A stretch of 64,000 bases of DNA from Candidatus Praeruminimicrobium purgamenti (GTDB taxonomy: Bacteria; Elusimicrobiota; Endomicrobiia; Endomicrobiales; Endomicrobiaceae), in contig JAHDQW010000001.1 in the NCBI GenBank assembly GCA_018433585.1, forward strand, positions 62,001 to 126,000, given 5' to 3'. Under the pieces are notes generated by a model. It had not been told where the DNA came from and ran no database searches. It worked only from the letters and a program-made list of their open reading frames with translations. Shown here piece by piece: positions 42,601 to 50,965 of the stretch (position 1 is its first letter; each line of letters begins with the position of its first letter). A program made the translations under genes and the position numbers.

Positions 42601-43165
42601 CTACATAACAGATATTGTAAAGAAAAACAAAACAGAAATATATCTTTTAAAAATTTGTAAAATATTAAACTTGCTTGTTCAAATTGCAATAATTTTTTTC
42701 ATCGTAAGATCCGCTTTTTTATATAAAAAAATAGGTGAATACAATGAAAATATAAAACAAATAAAACAATCAATAGAAGAAAAAAGACAGTCAAATAATA
42801 TGGATGCAGTCGAGAAAGAATGGAATGCATATTATTTTAAGCTGACTGCCATGAAGGAACAGCTTCAGAATAACACTAATTACGGTTTGGTGTTAAAAGA
42901 GCTTGGAAATTTTTTACCTAATGACGATACAGTTACGACTTTAGTTGCAAAAGATAACAATATGCTGATTAATTTGATTCTCGGTAATAATAAACTTAAA
43001 GAATTAAAAAATGTTTACGATTATGAAAATGTCTTAAAAATGGCTTTTGACAGAAGTCTTTATTTTGATAAAAATGTTAAGATAGAGCTTCTATATGAAG
43101 ATAAAATTGACGGCAAGCTTATTAATTTATTGAAAATTAATATGCCAATATATTCAAGGAAGTGA
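42587..43165 (+). CDS. PilN-like inner-membrane assembly protein
   Basis: About 192 residues. A short cytoplasmic N-terminus (MYKINYITDIVKKN) is followed by one membrane segment (about residues 22-45) and a periplasmic coiled-coil (EYNENIKQIKQSIEEKRQ) with a small ferredoxin-like domain. The family identification rests mainly on order between pilM and pilO and on topology; the N-terminal INxL motif that binds PilM is replaced by INYI. The start at 42587 follows AGAAGGAG by 7 bases and overlaps pilM by 14 bases. Confidence 0.75.
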   Translation: MYKINYITDIVKKNKTEIYLLKICKILNLLVQIAIIFFIVRSAFLYKKIGEYNENIKQIKQSIEEKRQSNNMDAVEKEWNAYYFKLTAMKEQLQNNTNYGLVLKELGNFLPNDDTVTTLVAKDNNMLINLILGNNKLKELKNVYDYENVLKMAFDRSLYFDKNVKIELLYEDKIDGKLINLLKINMPIYSRK

Positions 43166-43169
43166 TTAT

Positions 43170-44087
43170 ATGAATATTAATATAACGAACAGAAATGTCT
43201 TTTTCTTTGTAAATCTTGTTATATTTATTGTTATTATGGCGATAATATATATTTTTGTATATGCCAAATACAGCGATATGCTGAATGAAAAGAAAGTTAT
43301 TTATAACAGATTTTATGATATAAATATGCAGTTAAACGATTTCTCGACTATACAAAGAAGTATTGACGAGCAGAAAGAAAAAATCAATGAGACTGTGTCT
43401 GAATATCAGGACTATTTTATACCAAATGACGAAATAATAAACAGATATAAAGTACAGATAATAAAATTGCTGAAACAATATGAAATAAAAGTTAATGAAG
43501 AAAACATAAAACAAATACAAAAGAATAATAATATTTTATTGTCTCTTGATTTAAAGGCGTCGTATGACCAAATTTACAAATTTTTATTTGACATAGAAAA
43601 GTTTTCTGCAGTTTCAAGCGTTTCTGTTTCATATAACGGCAGTGTGACGGTTGAGTGCAGCCCTGTTCTTTATTCTTCGTCAGTAAATGATTATTTCAGC
43701 GGAAGAGTAGAGCAGTCAATAGATGAAATATCGGCAAAGGGTTATTTTAAAGAAATATCCGATAAGATATTTGCGGCTATGGACGTAGGATATATTCCTA
43801 CATGGAGAGACTTGCTTCCTGTTCCTAGAAATCCGTTTATTTCAGGTTTTGTTCAGGAAAAAGTCGTTAAAAAAGTTGCATCCGCTCAGCCTGTTATAGT
43901 CAGAGAGGCTCCGGTTATAGTATTGGAAGGAATAATGTATGAATCTAAGAATCCTATCGTTATAATAGAAGGGCAGCTTTATCCTAAAGGCTCGGTTTAT
44001 AAAGGTGCAAAAATTATAAAGATAGATCAAAATTCAATAACAGTTGATTTTTATGGAAAAAATTATACAATAAAAATGTTAAACTAG
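43170..44087 (+). CDS. PilO-PilP fusion-like protein
   Basis: 305 residues, longer than PilO alone (about 210). One membrane segment (about 9-31) is followed by a coiled coil (about 45-75) and a PilO-type ferredoxin-like domain ending near 165, with SLDLKASYDQIYKFLFDIE typical of PilO. A linker with proline follows. The last 65 residues (IVLEGIMYESKNPIVIIEG, YKGAKIIKIDQNSITVDFYG) look like the beta domain of PilP/GspC that contacts the secretin. No separate pilP exists between here and pilQ, so the fusion probably takes its place. Confidence 0.75.
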   Translation: MNINITNRNVFFFVNLVIFIVIMAIIYIFVYAKYSDMLNEKKVIYNRFYDINMQLNDFSTIQRSIDEQKEKINETVSEYQDYFIPNDEIINRYKVQIIKLLKQYEIKVNEENIKQIQKNNNILLSLDLKASYDQIYKFLFDIEKFSAVSSVSVSYNGSVTVECSPVLYSSSVNDYFSGRVEQSIDEISAKGYFKEISDKIFAAMDVGYIPTWRDLLPVPRNPFISGFVQEKVVKKVASAQPVIVREAPVIVLEGIMYESKNPIVIIEGQLYPKGSVYKGAKIIKIDQNSITVDFYGKNYTIKMLN

Positions 44088-44096
44088 GGAGAAAAA

Positions 44097-45389
44097 ATGA
44101 AGAAAAAAATTCTTGTATTTTTGATTGCTATTTTAGTTTCATGTTCCGGTTCTGTCTTTGCTGCGGCCAATGACAAAAGTGACAAAAATGAGAAAAATGA
44201 CAAAGAAGTTACTTCTATGGGTTTAATATCTATAGACTTCCAAGGAACAACTTTATATACGGTGCTCAATGTTCTCAGCATGAAAACCGGTATGAGACTT
44301 ATTACAGATACGACATTATATGATAAAAAAATAATGTTATCGTTGAAAGACGTTACGGCGGAAGAAGCGTTAAACGCATTGCTCGATACATATGATTTGT
44401 ATTATGTAAAACAGGGCGATGCAAATATCTATGTTATAAAAAGCAAAGCAGACGGCAGTCATATTACAGTTTCCAGAGTAATATTCTGTAATTATGCAAA
44501 GGCTGGCGATTTGGAAAAGATACTTGAAACGAGATTATCAAAAGGCGGAAAAATAGTTTCTGATACAAGAACAAATTCCATCATTATTACCGATCTTGCC
44601 GACAGCTTGGATAAAATGGAATCTCTTATAAGATCTTTAGATGTTCCTACGCAGCAGGTTATGCTTGAGGCAAAAATAGTTGACGTAAATTTAACTACAG
44701 GATTTGCTTTGGGAACAAGATGGGGACAAACGTATAGAAATGGTTTAATAAACCCTGTTACAGGTAAAAATAATTTTATATTTAATACTGTCGCTGCCAG
44801 CGAAGGCGACTCATTGGGATTGACTAAATCTTTTGGTAAAATAGGTGTTTCTATTTTGGAAGGCGACTGGAATATTAATGCAGTAATAGAAGCCGGTGTG
44901 GAAGATAAGACAGCCAAAGTTTTATCAAATCCTAAACTGCTTGTCTTAAACAATCAGGAAGCAACAATAGATATAGTTGAAGAAGTTCCGTATTTGGAAA
45001 GTAAAACTACGTCTTCTTCTACAGGCGATATTTCGGGAACGACAGCTTTTAAACAAGTCGGTATTAAACTTAAAGTAAAACCTCAAATAAACAGAGACGG
45101 TTCTATAGTCTTATCAGTTTCTCCTGAACAGAGTTATAGAACAGGTGAAACTATAGGTACAGATAATACTCCTGTTATAAATACAAGCAAAACTTCTACG
45201 ACTTTAATGTTAAGAAGCGGGGAAACTGCTGCAATCGGCGGGTTAATAAGAGAATCTGAAGACAGCACAGTCAATAAACTCCCTTTACTCGGAGATATTC
45301 CAATAGTAGGATATTTGTTTAAAGGACATTCAAAAAATAAAGGCAGATATGAACTCACAATCTTTATAACAGCAAAAATTGTAAATTAA
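44097..45389 (+). CDS. pilQ: Type IV pilus secretin PilQ
   Basis: 430-residue outer-membrane secretin with a signal peptide (ILVFLIAILVSCSGSVFA). One STN/N0-like domain (ISIDFQGTTLYTVLNVLS) is followed by one N1 domain (KGGKIVSDTRTNSIIITDL, about 150). The secretin domain then shows VMLEAKIVDVNLTTG, VLSNPKLLVLNNQEATI, GIKLKVKPQIN and the closing signature LPLLGDIPIVGYLFKG. It is short for PilQ: the AMIN domains are absent. It makes the outer-membrane pore for the pilus. Confidence 0.93.
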   Translation: MKKKILVFLIAILVSCSGSVFAAANDKSDKNEKNDKEVTSMGLISIDFQGTTLYTVLNVLSMKTGMRLITDTTLYDKKIMLSLKDVTAEEALNALLDTYDLYYVKQGDANIYVIKSKADGSHITVSRVIFCNYAKAGDLEKILETRLSKGGKIVSDTRTNSIIITDLADSLDKMESLIRSLDVPTQQVMLEAKIVDVNLTTGFALGTRWGQTYRNGLINPVTGKNNFIFNTVAASEGDSLGLTKSFGKIGVSILEGDWNINAVIEAGVEDKTAKVLSNPKLLVLNNQEATIDIVEEVPYLESKTTSSSTGDISGTTAFKQVGIKLKVKPQINRDGSIVLSVSPEQSYRTGETIGTDNTPVINTSKTSTTLMLRSGETAAIGGLIRESEDSTVNKLPLLGDIPIVGYLFKGHSKNKGRYELTIFITAKIVN

Positions 45390-45400
45390 GGATTTTATAA

Positions 45401-45970
45401 ATGGAAAACGGAAATGTCACTAAAGTATTAATTATAGAAGATGAACCGAGCGAAAGATTGAGTTTAAAAGCGTCTTTGGAAGCCGTCGGAATGCAGGTTG
45501 AAGCCGTTGAGACTGGCTTGGAAGCTGAATCTTTGGTTAAAGACATGTTCTTTGACGTTTTAATAGTTGATTACAGACTGCCGGATATAGACGGGTTAAA
45601 TTTAATAAAAAAATTAAATCTTATTTCTTCCGATCTCATTCCTATAGTCGTAACTGCTTACAGTTCTGTTGAAATTGCGGTTGAAGCAATGAGAATGGGC
45701 GCATATGATTATATGGTAAAGCCGTTGAATATTGACTCGTTGCTGAAAACTATTGAAACAATGCTTAAAGACAGAGAAGCTTTGATTAACGGAAGAAAAA
45801 AATTAACTCAGATGGTCGGCTCTAATATGAATTATATTTATAAGGATGAAGATATAACCGTTATATCCGCATTTGATTCAAACGTCTTGCTTGATAAGAC
45901 TGAAATTTCTTTAATAGATAAACTAAAAATTATTTTTAATAAAATAAAAAATTATTATTGGGGTTCATAA
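45401..45970 (+). CDS. Stand-alone response regulator receiver protein
   Basis: 189 residues. Residues about 6-120 are a CheY-like receiver: VLIIEDEPSE (acidic pair), LIVDYRLPDIDGL with phospho-acceptor Asp (about 55), VTAYSS (switch threonine) and MVKPLN (lysine). The last 65 residues have no DNA-binding or enzymatic domain I recognise and end ..NKIKNYYWGS. It is translated within the pilus operon, 11 bases after pilQ, so it may transmit a histidine-kinase signal to the pilus machine. No kinase gene is in the window. Confidence 0.88.
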   Translation: MENGNVTKVLIIEDEPSERLSLKASLEAVGMQVEAVETGLEAESLVKDMFFDVLIVDYRLPDIDGLNLIKKLNLISSDLIPIVVTAYSSVEIAVEAMRMGAYDYMVKPLNIDSLLKTIETMLKDREALINGRKKLTQMVGSNMNYIYKDEDITVISAFDSNVLLDKTEISLIDKLKIIFNKIKNYYWGS

Positions 45971-45971
45971 A

Positions 45972-46775
45972 ATGATAATGAAAAAAATTTTGTTTTCAGG
46001 ATTCTTAATTGTTTTAGCTTCGTCTTTTTCCTTAGCCGGAATAAAAAGTTACGATAATGAAGATACATACGGGAATACAGTGCAGACAGGTACCGGAGCG
46101 GAATCAAAGAAAATAAATATAAACAAAGAATTGGCTAAAGCAAAAAATGCTTATTTCCACGATGAATTGGATAAAGCCGAACAATATGTAAATAATGTCT
46201 TAAATGTGTCATATGACAATATTAAAGCAATGGAATTAAGAAACAAAATTTTAGTTTTAAGAGAAAAAATTTCTTTTTTTAAAAGGTCTGTCGTTAATGA
46301 TTATTCTATAGAGTTAAAAAGAGCTGTTAAAGACGGAAACTGTTATGAAGGCTTTTTGTTTGTCAAGAAAATTTCATCGCTGATTCCTGACGAAGATGTC
46401 AACTCATATATTATGAGACTCAATGAAGAAAAAAATTTAATTGCGTCGACTATTGAAAATGAAAATGACAGAAAAGAATTTTTAAATTCTCTTGAATATT
46501 TTCAAAACGGTAAATTTATAAAAGCCAGCAAATTAATCTGCAAGCTTGCCGCCAAATATCCGAAATTTGAAGATTTTGTAGGTATGAGCAGAGCTTATAT
46601 AATACAGGAAACAAATACGAAAAGAATCGATATGTATTATCGTGAAGCTTTGAGAAATATAAGGTATAACAGATACGGTAAGGCAAAAGATTACATAGAA
46701 CTCGGTTATATTTTACAGCCTGAAAATATTAAACTTATCACGTTAATGGAACAAATTAACATGGAATTAATGTAG
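45972..46775 (+). CDS. Exported TPR-like protein of the pilus operon
   Basis: 267 residues. The N-terminal hydrophobic stretch KKILFSGFLIVLASSFSLAG is a signal peptide. The mature part is helical and contains TPR-like repeats (ELAKAKNAYFHDELDKAEQY, NSLEYFQNGKFIKASKLICK, EALRNIRYNRYGKAKDYIEL). No pilotin lipobox is present. A scaffold role for secretin assembly, like other TPR pilotins, is conceivable but only inferred from the location one gene after pilQ. The ATG at 45978 is an alternative start. Confidence 0.65.
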   Translation: MIMKKILFSGFLIVLASSFSLAGIKSYDNEDTYGNTVQTGTGAESKKININKELAKAKNAYFHDELDKAEQYVNNVLNVSYDNIKAMELRNKILVLREKISFFKRSVVNDYSIELKRAVKDGNCYEGFLFVKKISSLIPDEDVNSYIMRLNEEKNLIASTIENENDRKEFLNSLEYFQNGKFIKASKLICKLAAKYPKFEDFVGMSRAYIIQETNTKRIDMYYREALRNIRYNRYGKAKDYIELGYILQPENIKLITLMEQINMELM

Positions 46776-46781
46776 TCCTAA

Positions 46782-48359
46782 ATGACTTTGAAAAGCCGGT
46801 TGACAATATCTGTATTTGCCGTTTTCTTTATTTCGGTTCTGTTAAGAATAAACATTGTAAACAATCTGTTTGTCTTAGATGATTTTACTTTAATAATCGG
46901 CAATGTTTTTGTCCAAAGTTTTAATAATTTATTAGAGGTTCTTAATCCTAAAAATTTATTTTATGTGTTGCCTATCCGCTGCGGTGCAAGACCTCTTACC
47001 GTAGCTTCTTTAATAGTTGATTATGCGGCTTTCGGAGTAAATCCTGCAGGATACCATGCTGTTAATCTGCTAATTCATTCATTAAACTCCGTACTTGTTT
47101 TTATCTTTGCATATTTTCTGAATTACCGTAAATATTTGATTTATCCGTTTTTTGCGGCATTATTTTTTTCTCTTCATCCTGTTCAAAGCGAAACGGTTAA
47201 TGTCATAAGTTTCAGAGCGGATTTGCTGCTTGTGTTTTTTTGTTTAGCTGCGTTGAATTTGGTTCTTTTTATGCAAAATTATAATAAAAGCGGCAGAATT
47301 TTTTACCCGGCTGTTTTCGCAGCCGTATGCTGCGCTTTTTTTACAAAAGAAAATGCGATAATATTGCCGATTGTCTTGCTTCTGCTGTCTGTTTTTTTAT
47401 ATGACGACAGAAGATTAAAAATTTTTTCAGTCGGTTCTTTTTTCGTAATAATACTTCTGTTTTTGTTTTTTTGGATAACAAGATTTCCGGTGCCTCTTTT
47501 TTATACAATATATCCTAATTTAGACGGTAATTTTACTCCTCTTTCAAATTTTTTTACATATTTTAACACCATAGTAACATCTTTGTTTTATAATATTATC
47601 CATATTCTTTATCCGGTAAACCTTTCAGTCGATTATGTCGTGAAACCGTCTGTTTCGGCATACGCTGTTTCAGCTGTTTTTATTCTGATTTCGTCATATG
47701 TTCTTTTATACGGAACAAAAAACAGAAACATTAAATTTTTAATTTTGTTTGCAGTCATTTCATATATGCCCGTAAGCAATATCGTCCCGCTGGTCAACAC
47801 TGTCGCCGACAGATATATATACCTGTCTATGGTTCCTGTTTCAATTCTGTTTTCTGCGGCAATATATAAACTTACAAAAATCGCAAACAAAAAAATTATT
47901 TATGCTTTTGCGGCGTGTTTATTCTCTTTATATACGCTGATTTCATATCAGAGAGGAGAATCTTACAACAATGCTTATTCTCTTTATGCTGATGCCGTTT
48001 TAAAAAGTCCCGGCAACGTAAGAACGGTGTATAATATGGGCGTTGCCTATTTTTCTAACGGAGAATATGGGAAGGCAGTAGAGCAGTTTAAGAAAGCCGA
48101 GACAATAAATCCTGTCTATATGAGGGATAAAATATGGTTTCTTACCGCTATGTCTTATGAAAAACAAAATAATTTAGATTTGGCACGGAAGTATTATTAT
48201 AAAGCTTTTCTTCTCAATCCATTAGATGACGAAATATCGGATAAATTTATAAGTTCTTTTTCTTCTTATAAGCAAGCCGAATATTATGTTTTGTCAAATA
48301 CGGTAAGATTAAACGACAATATTTATAAAACATTGCAAAAATATTCCTCAAAACGATAA
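46782..48359 (+). CDS. TMTC/PMT-like membrane protein with C-terminal TPR
   Basis: 525 residues with about ten membrane segments. The first loop has the acidic pair VLDDFTLI, and a later one LHPVQSETVNVISFRADLL, as in GT-C glycosyltransferases of the PMT/TMTC type. The C-terminus carries TPR motifs (VRTVYNMGVAYFSNGEYGKA, LDLARKYYYKAFLLNP, from about residue 410). TMTC proteins O-mannosylate secreted proteins in animals; bacterial relatives are mostly unstudied. As last gene of the pilus operon it may glycosylate a pilin or other exported protein. The weak hairpin at 48350 follows. Confidence 0.72.
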   Translation: MTLKSRLTISVFAVFFISVLLRINIVNNLFVLDDFTLIIGNVFVQSFNNLLEVLNPKNLFYVLPIRCGARPLTVASLIVDYAAFGVNPAGYHAVNLLIHSLNSVLVFIFAYFLNYRKYLIYPFFAALFFSLHPVQSETVNVISFRADLLLVFFCLAALNLVLFMQNYNKSGRIFYPAVFAAVCCAFFTKENAIILPIVLLLLSVFLYDDRRLKIFSVGSFFVIILLFLFFWITRFPVPLFYTIYPNLDGNFTPLSNFFTYFNTIVTSLFYNIIHILYPVNLSVDYVVKPSVSAYAVSAVFILISSYVLLYGTKNRNIKFLILFAVISYMPVSNIVPLVNTVADRYIYLSMVPVSILFSAAIYKLTKIANKKIIYAFAACLFSLYTLISYQRGESYNNAYSLYADAVLKSPGNVRTVYNMGVAYFSNGEYGKAVEQFKKAETINPVYMRDKIWFLTAMSYEKQNNLDLARKYYYKAFLLNPLDDEISDKFISSFSSYKQAEYYVLSNTVRLNDNIYKTLQKYSSKR

Positions 48360-48372
48360 AATATCGTTTTTT
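48350..48372 (+). terminator. Weak terminator at the end of the pilus operon
   Basis: AT-rich 9-base-pair stem AAAACGATA/TATCGTTTT, 3-base loop, ending in T6. It overlaps the stop codon of the TMTC-like gene and is followed at once by a new promoter. Confidence 0.5.
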
Positions 48373-48374
48373 CC

Positions 48375-48403
48375 TTGATAAAAAAGCCAAAAACTTGTAA
48401 AAT
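48375..48403 (+). promoter_or_regulatory. Promoter for the sugar-nucleotide/hisS gene run
   Basis: TTGATA, 17-base spacer, TAAAAT, with TG directly before the -10. It ends about 48 bases before the preferred start at 48452. No further promoter is obvious until hrcA, so this transcript may run through hisS and the Tad genes. Confidence 0.6.
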
Positions 48404-48451
48404 CTAAAAATATAACGTTTAATGCAAAAAAATATATTTGAGAGGTGCAAA

Positions 48452-50950
48452 ATGCAAGCTGTCATCATGGCAGGGGGTTTTGGCACGAGGCTCAGACCTA
48501 TCACAAGCAGTATTCCTAAACCAATGGCTCCTGTAGCCAATAAACCGATGTTAAGCCACATTGTAGAATTGCTTAAGCAATATAATTTTAAAGATCTGAC
48601 GATGATGCTGTATTACCAGCCTGAAATAATTACAAATTATTTCGGAAACGGTTCAAATTTAGGCGTAAATATAAAATATTTAAGACCGGAAGCCGATCTC
48701 GGTACTGCCGGCAGCGTTGGTTTTGCAAAAGATAACATAAACGGAACTTTCCTCGTTATATCAGGAGATGTATTAACTGATTTTGATATATCGAAAGCGA
48801 TAGCGTTTCATAAAGAGAAAAAAGCGATTGCAACAATGGTTTTGACGAGGGTTTCAAATCCTCTGCAGTTCGGAGTAGTCATAACCGACAAAAACGGCAA
48901 AATAGAAAGATTTCTGGAAAAGCCGTCATGGGGCGAAGTTTTTTCAGATACCATAAATACTGGCATATATATACTTGAACCTGAAGTTTTTGATTATATA
49001 CCTGAAAATAAAGACGTTGATTTTTCAAAAGATTTATATCCTAGACTGCTTAAGGAAAATAAAGGCTTATACGGATATGTCGCTGAAGGATACTGGAAAG
49101 ATATAGGCAATCATGATGAGTACAGATTTGCCCACTACGATATTCTTGACGGAAAGGTTAAGATTGAAGTGCCGGGTGAAAAAAAAGAAATAGACGGTAA
49201 AACGGTGATTGTCGGCGAAAATACCGTAATTGAAGAAGGCGTAATTTTTGACAGCAATGTTATTATAGGCAATAATACGATCATAAAGAAAGGGGCAAGA
49301 ATCGGTAAATCTGTAATAGGTTCTGACGTTACTATAGGAGAGAGCGCTCTTGTTTTAGGTTCGGTGCTGTGGAACCGCGTTTCCGTAGGCAGCGAAGCAA
49401 GTTTGAAAGAAGTTGTTATCGGCGCATCCACAAAACTAGGAGAAAGATCTTCCGTCCAGGTAGGAACGATTATTGCAGATGAATGTAATATAGGCTCAGA
49501 TGCTACCATAAGAGCTAATTTGAGAATATGGCCTCATAAAATAGTTGAAAAAGGCGCTATTTTGTCGTCAAGTCTTGTATGGGGAGAAAGATGGAATAAA
49601 GCTCTCTTCAATGCATACGGCAGCATTACAGGTTTGGGAAATATAGAAATAACGCCTGAATTTGCAGCAAAGATAGGTTCAGCTTACGGCGCATATGTAG
49701 GAAGCGGCGCGTATGTCGTTATATCAAGAGACGACCACAGAACTACAAGAATGATAAAAAGAGGTTTGATATCAGGCTTGCTGTCTGCAGGCGTTAATGT
49801 CGGAGATATGTTAAGTTCTTCTATTCCTGTCGCAAGATATGAAATCGGCAATGACGGTGAAATAGGAGGAATTCATATCAGACAGTCTCCGTATGACGCA
49901 AGACTGATAGATATTAAATTTTTTGATAAATTCGGCGGTGATATTTCAATAAATCAGGAAAAATCAATAGAACAATTGTTTTTCAGAGAAGATTTTAAAA
50001 GAGCCAATATGGATGAAGTCGGAGAAATTACTATTCCTCCGAGGGCTTTGGAATATTATAAAACTGGTTATTTGGATATAATAAAGAAAAAACAGACTAT
50101 AAACAAAATAAAGATAGTTATTGATTATGCTCATTCATCGGCTTCAATGGTGTTTCCTGCAATATTGGGAGAATTAGGCGTGGATGTCGTTGCTTTAAAT
50201 GCATATATAGACGCTAAAAAAATAACAAAGACAAAGGAAGAATTTTCAGAATCTTTAAATCAGCTGTCGGATATTGTCACAACTTTGAAAGCCAGCGCAG
50301 GTTTTCTTATAGATAACGGCGCCGAGAAATTATTTTTGGTTGATGAAAAAGGCAAAATAATGGACGATGAAACGGCTATGCTTGTTATGGCATATCTTGT
50401 TATGATAACTTATAAGAAAGGCACTATAGCCGTTCCTGTAACGGTATCGTCAGTTATCGACGAGCTTGCCGAAAAATTTGATTTTAAGGTTAAGAGAACC
50501 GGTACAAGTCCTAGAAATATTATGAATGCGACCAAGGATGAAAATGTTATTTTTGTTGCAGACTGCCGCGGCGGATTTATTTTCCCTGAATTCCAACAGG
50601 CTTTTGACGCAATGTATTCAATAGGAAAACTGATAGAAATGTTAACTGAAAATAATTTGACGATAAGCAGAATAAGAAGAGAGATTCCTTCTTTTGAGGT
50701 TTTTCATACCGCTATTCCGTGCTCATGGGACAAGAAAGGGCAGACAATGAGAAATGCAATAGAAAGTACAAAAGATAAAAGAACCGAGCTTATTGACGGT
50801 GTAAAGATTTTTTTAAATAACGGCTGGGTGTTGCTTCTTCCGGATCCTGACGAAGCTTATTTCCATATTTGGGCGGAAGCAAAAGATAAAACAACCGCAA
50901 AAGGTTTTATAGATATGTATACGGATAAAATTAGACAGTGGCAGAAATAA
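48452..50950 (+). CDS. Mannose-1-phosphate guanylyltransferase-type fusion with degenerate phosphomutase domain
   Basis: 832 residues in three parts. The nucleotidyltransferase (about 1-240) starts QAVIMAGGFGTRLRPITSSI with PLGTAG-like ADLGTAGSV and VISGDVLTDFD. A left-handed beta-helix follows (about 250-370, repeats such as VIIGNNTIIKKGARIGKSVI). From about 390 comes a phosphomannomutase-like domain. There the catalytic-serine loop TASHNP is replaced by HIRQSP and the metal loop DGDADR by DNGAEKL, so mutase activity is doubtful. Such fusions are known from other phyla. The start follows GAGAGGTG; the in-frame ATG at 48422 is less likely. An intact mutase is encoded next. Confidence 0.88.
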   Translation: MQAVIMAGGFGTRLRPITSSIPKPMAPVANKPMLSHIVELLKQYNFKDLTMMLYYQPEIITNYFGNGSNLGVNIKYLRPEADLGTAGSVGFAKDNINGTFLVISGDVLTDFDISKAIAFHKEKKAIATMVLTRVSNPLQFGVVITDKNGKIERFLEKPSWGEVFSDTINTGIYILEPEVFDYIPENKDVDFSKDLYPRLLKENKGLYGYVAEGYWKDIGNHDEYRFAHYDILDGKVKIEVPGEKKEIDGKTVIVGENTVIEEGVIFDSNVIIGNNTIIKKGARIGKSVIGSDVTIGESALVLGSVLWNRVSVGSEASLKEVVIGASTKLGERSSVQVGTIIADECNIGSDATIRANLRIWPHKIVEKGAILSSSLVWGERWNKALFNAYGSITGLGNIEITPEFAAKIGSAYGAYVGSGAYVVISRDDHRTTRMIKRGLISGLLSAGVNVGDMLSSSIPVARYEIGNDGEIGGIHIRQSPYDARLIDIKFFDKFGGDISINQEKSIEQLFFREDFKRANMDEVGEITIPPRALEYYKTGYLDIIKKKQTINKIKIVIDYAHSSASMVFPAILGELGVDVVALNAYIDAKKITKTKEEFSESLNQLSDIVTTLKASAGFLIDNGAEKLFLVDEKGKIMDDETAMLVMAYLVMITYKKGTIAVPVTVSSVIDELAEKFDFKVKRTGTSPRNIMNATKDENVIFVADCRGGFIFPEFQQAFDAMYSIGKLIEMLTENNLTISRIRREIPSFEVFHTAIPCSWDKKGQTMRNAIESTKDKRTELIDGVKIFLNNGWVLLLPDPDEAYFHIWAEAKDKTTAKGFIDMYTDKIRQWQK

Positions 50951-50965
50951 CAGGAGAAAAAGACA

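Noticed and set aside
44492-44953. 153-codon minus-strand frame across pilQ
   Set aside because: Antisense to the secretin gene with no independent support.
36726-45389. Reading the pil operon as a type II secretion system
   Set aside because: PilM, PilN and PilO-like proteins are present and GspG/GspL/GspM features are not; type IV pilus or DNA-uptake machinery fits better, though the missing major pilin leaves some doubt.
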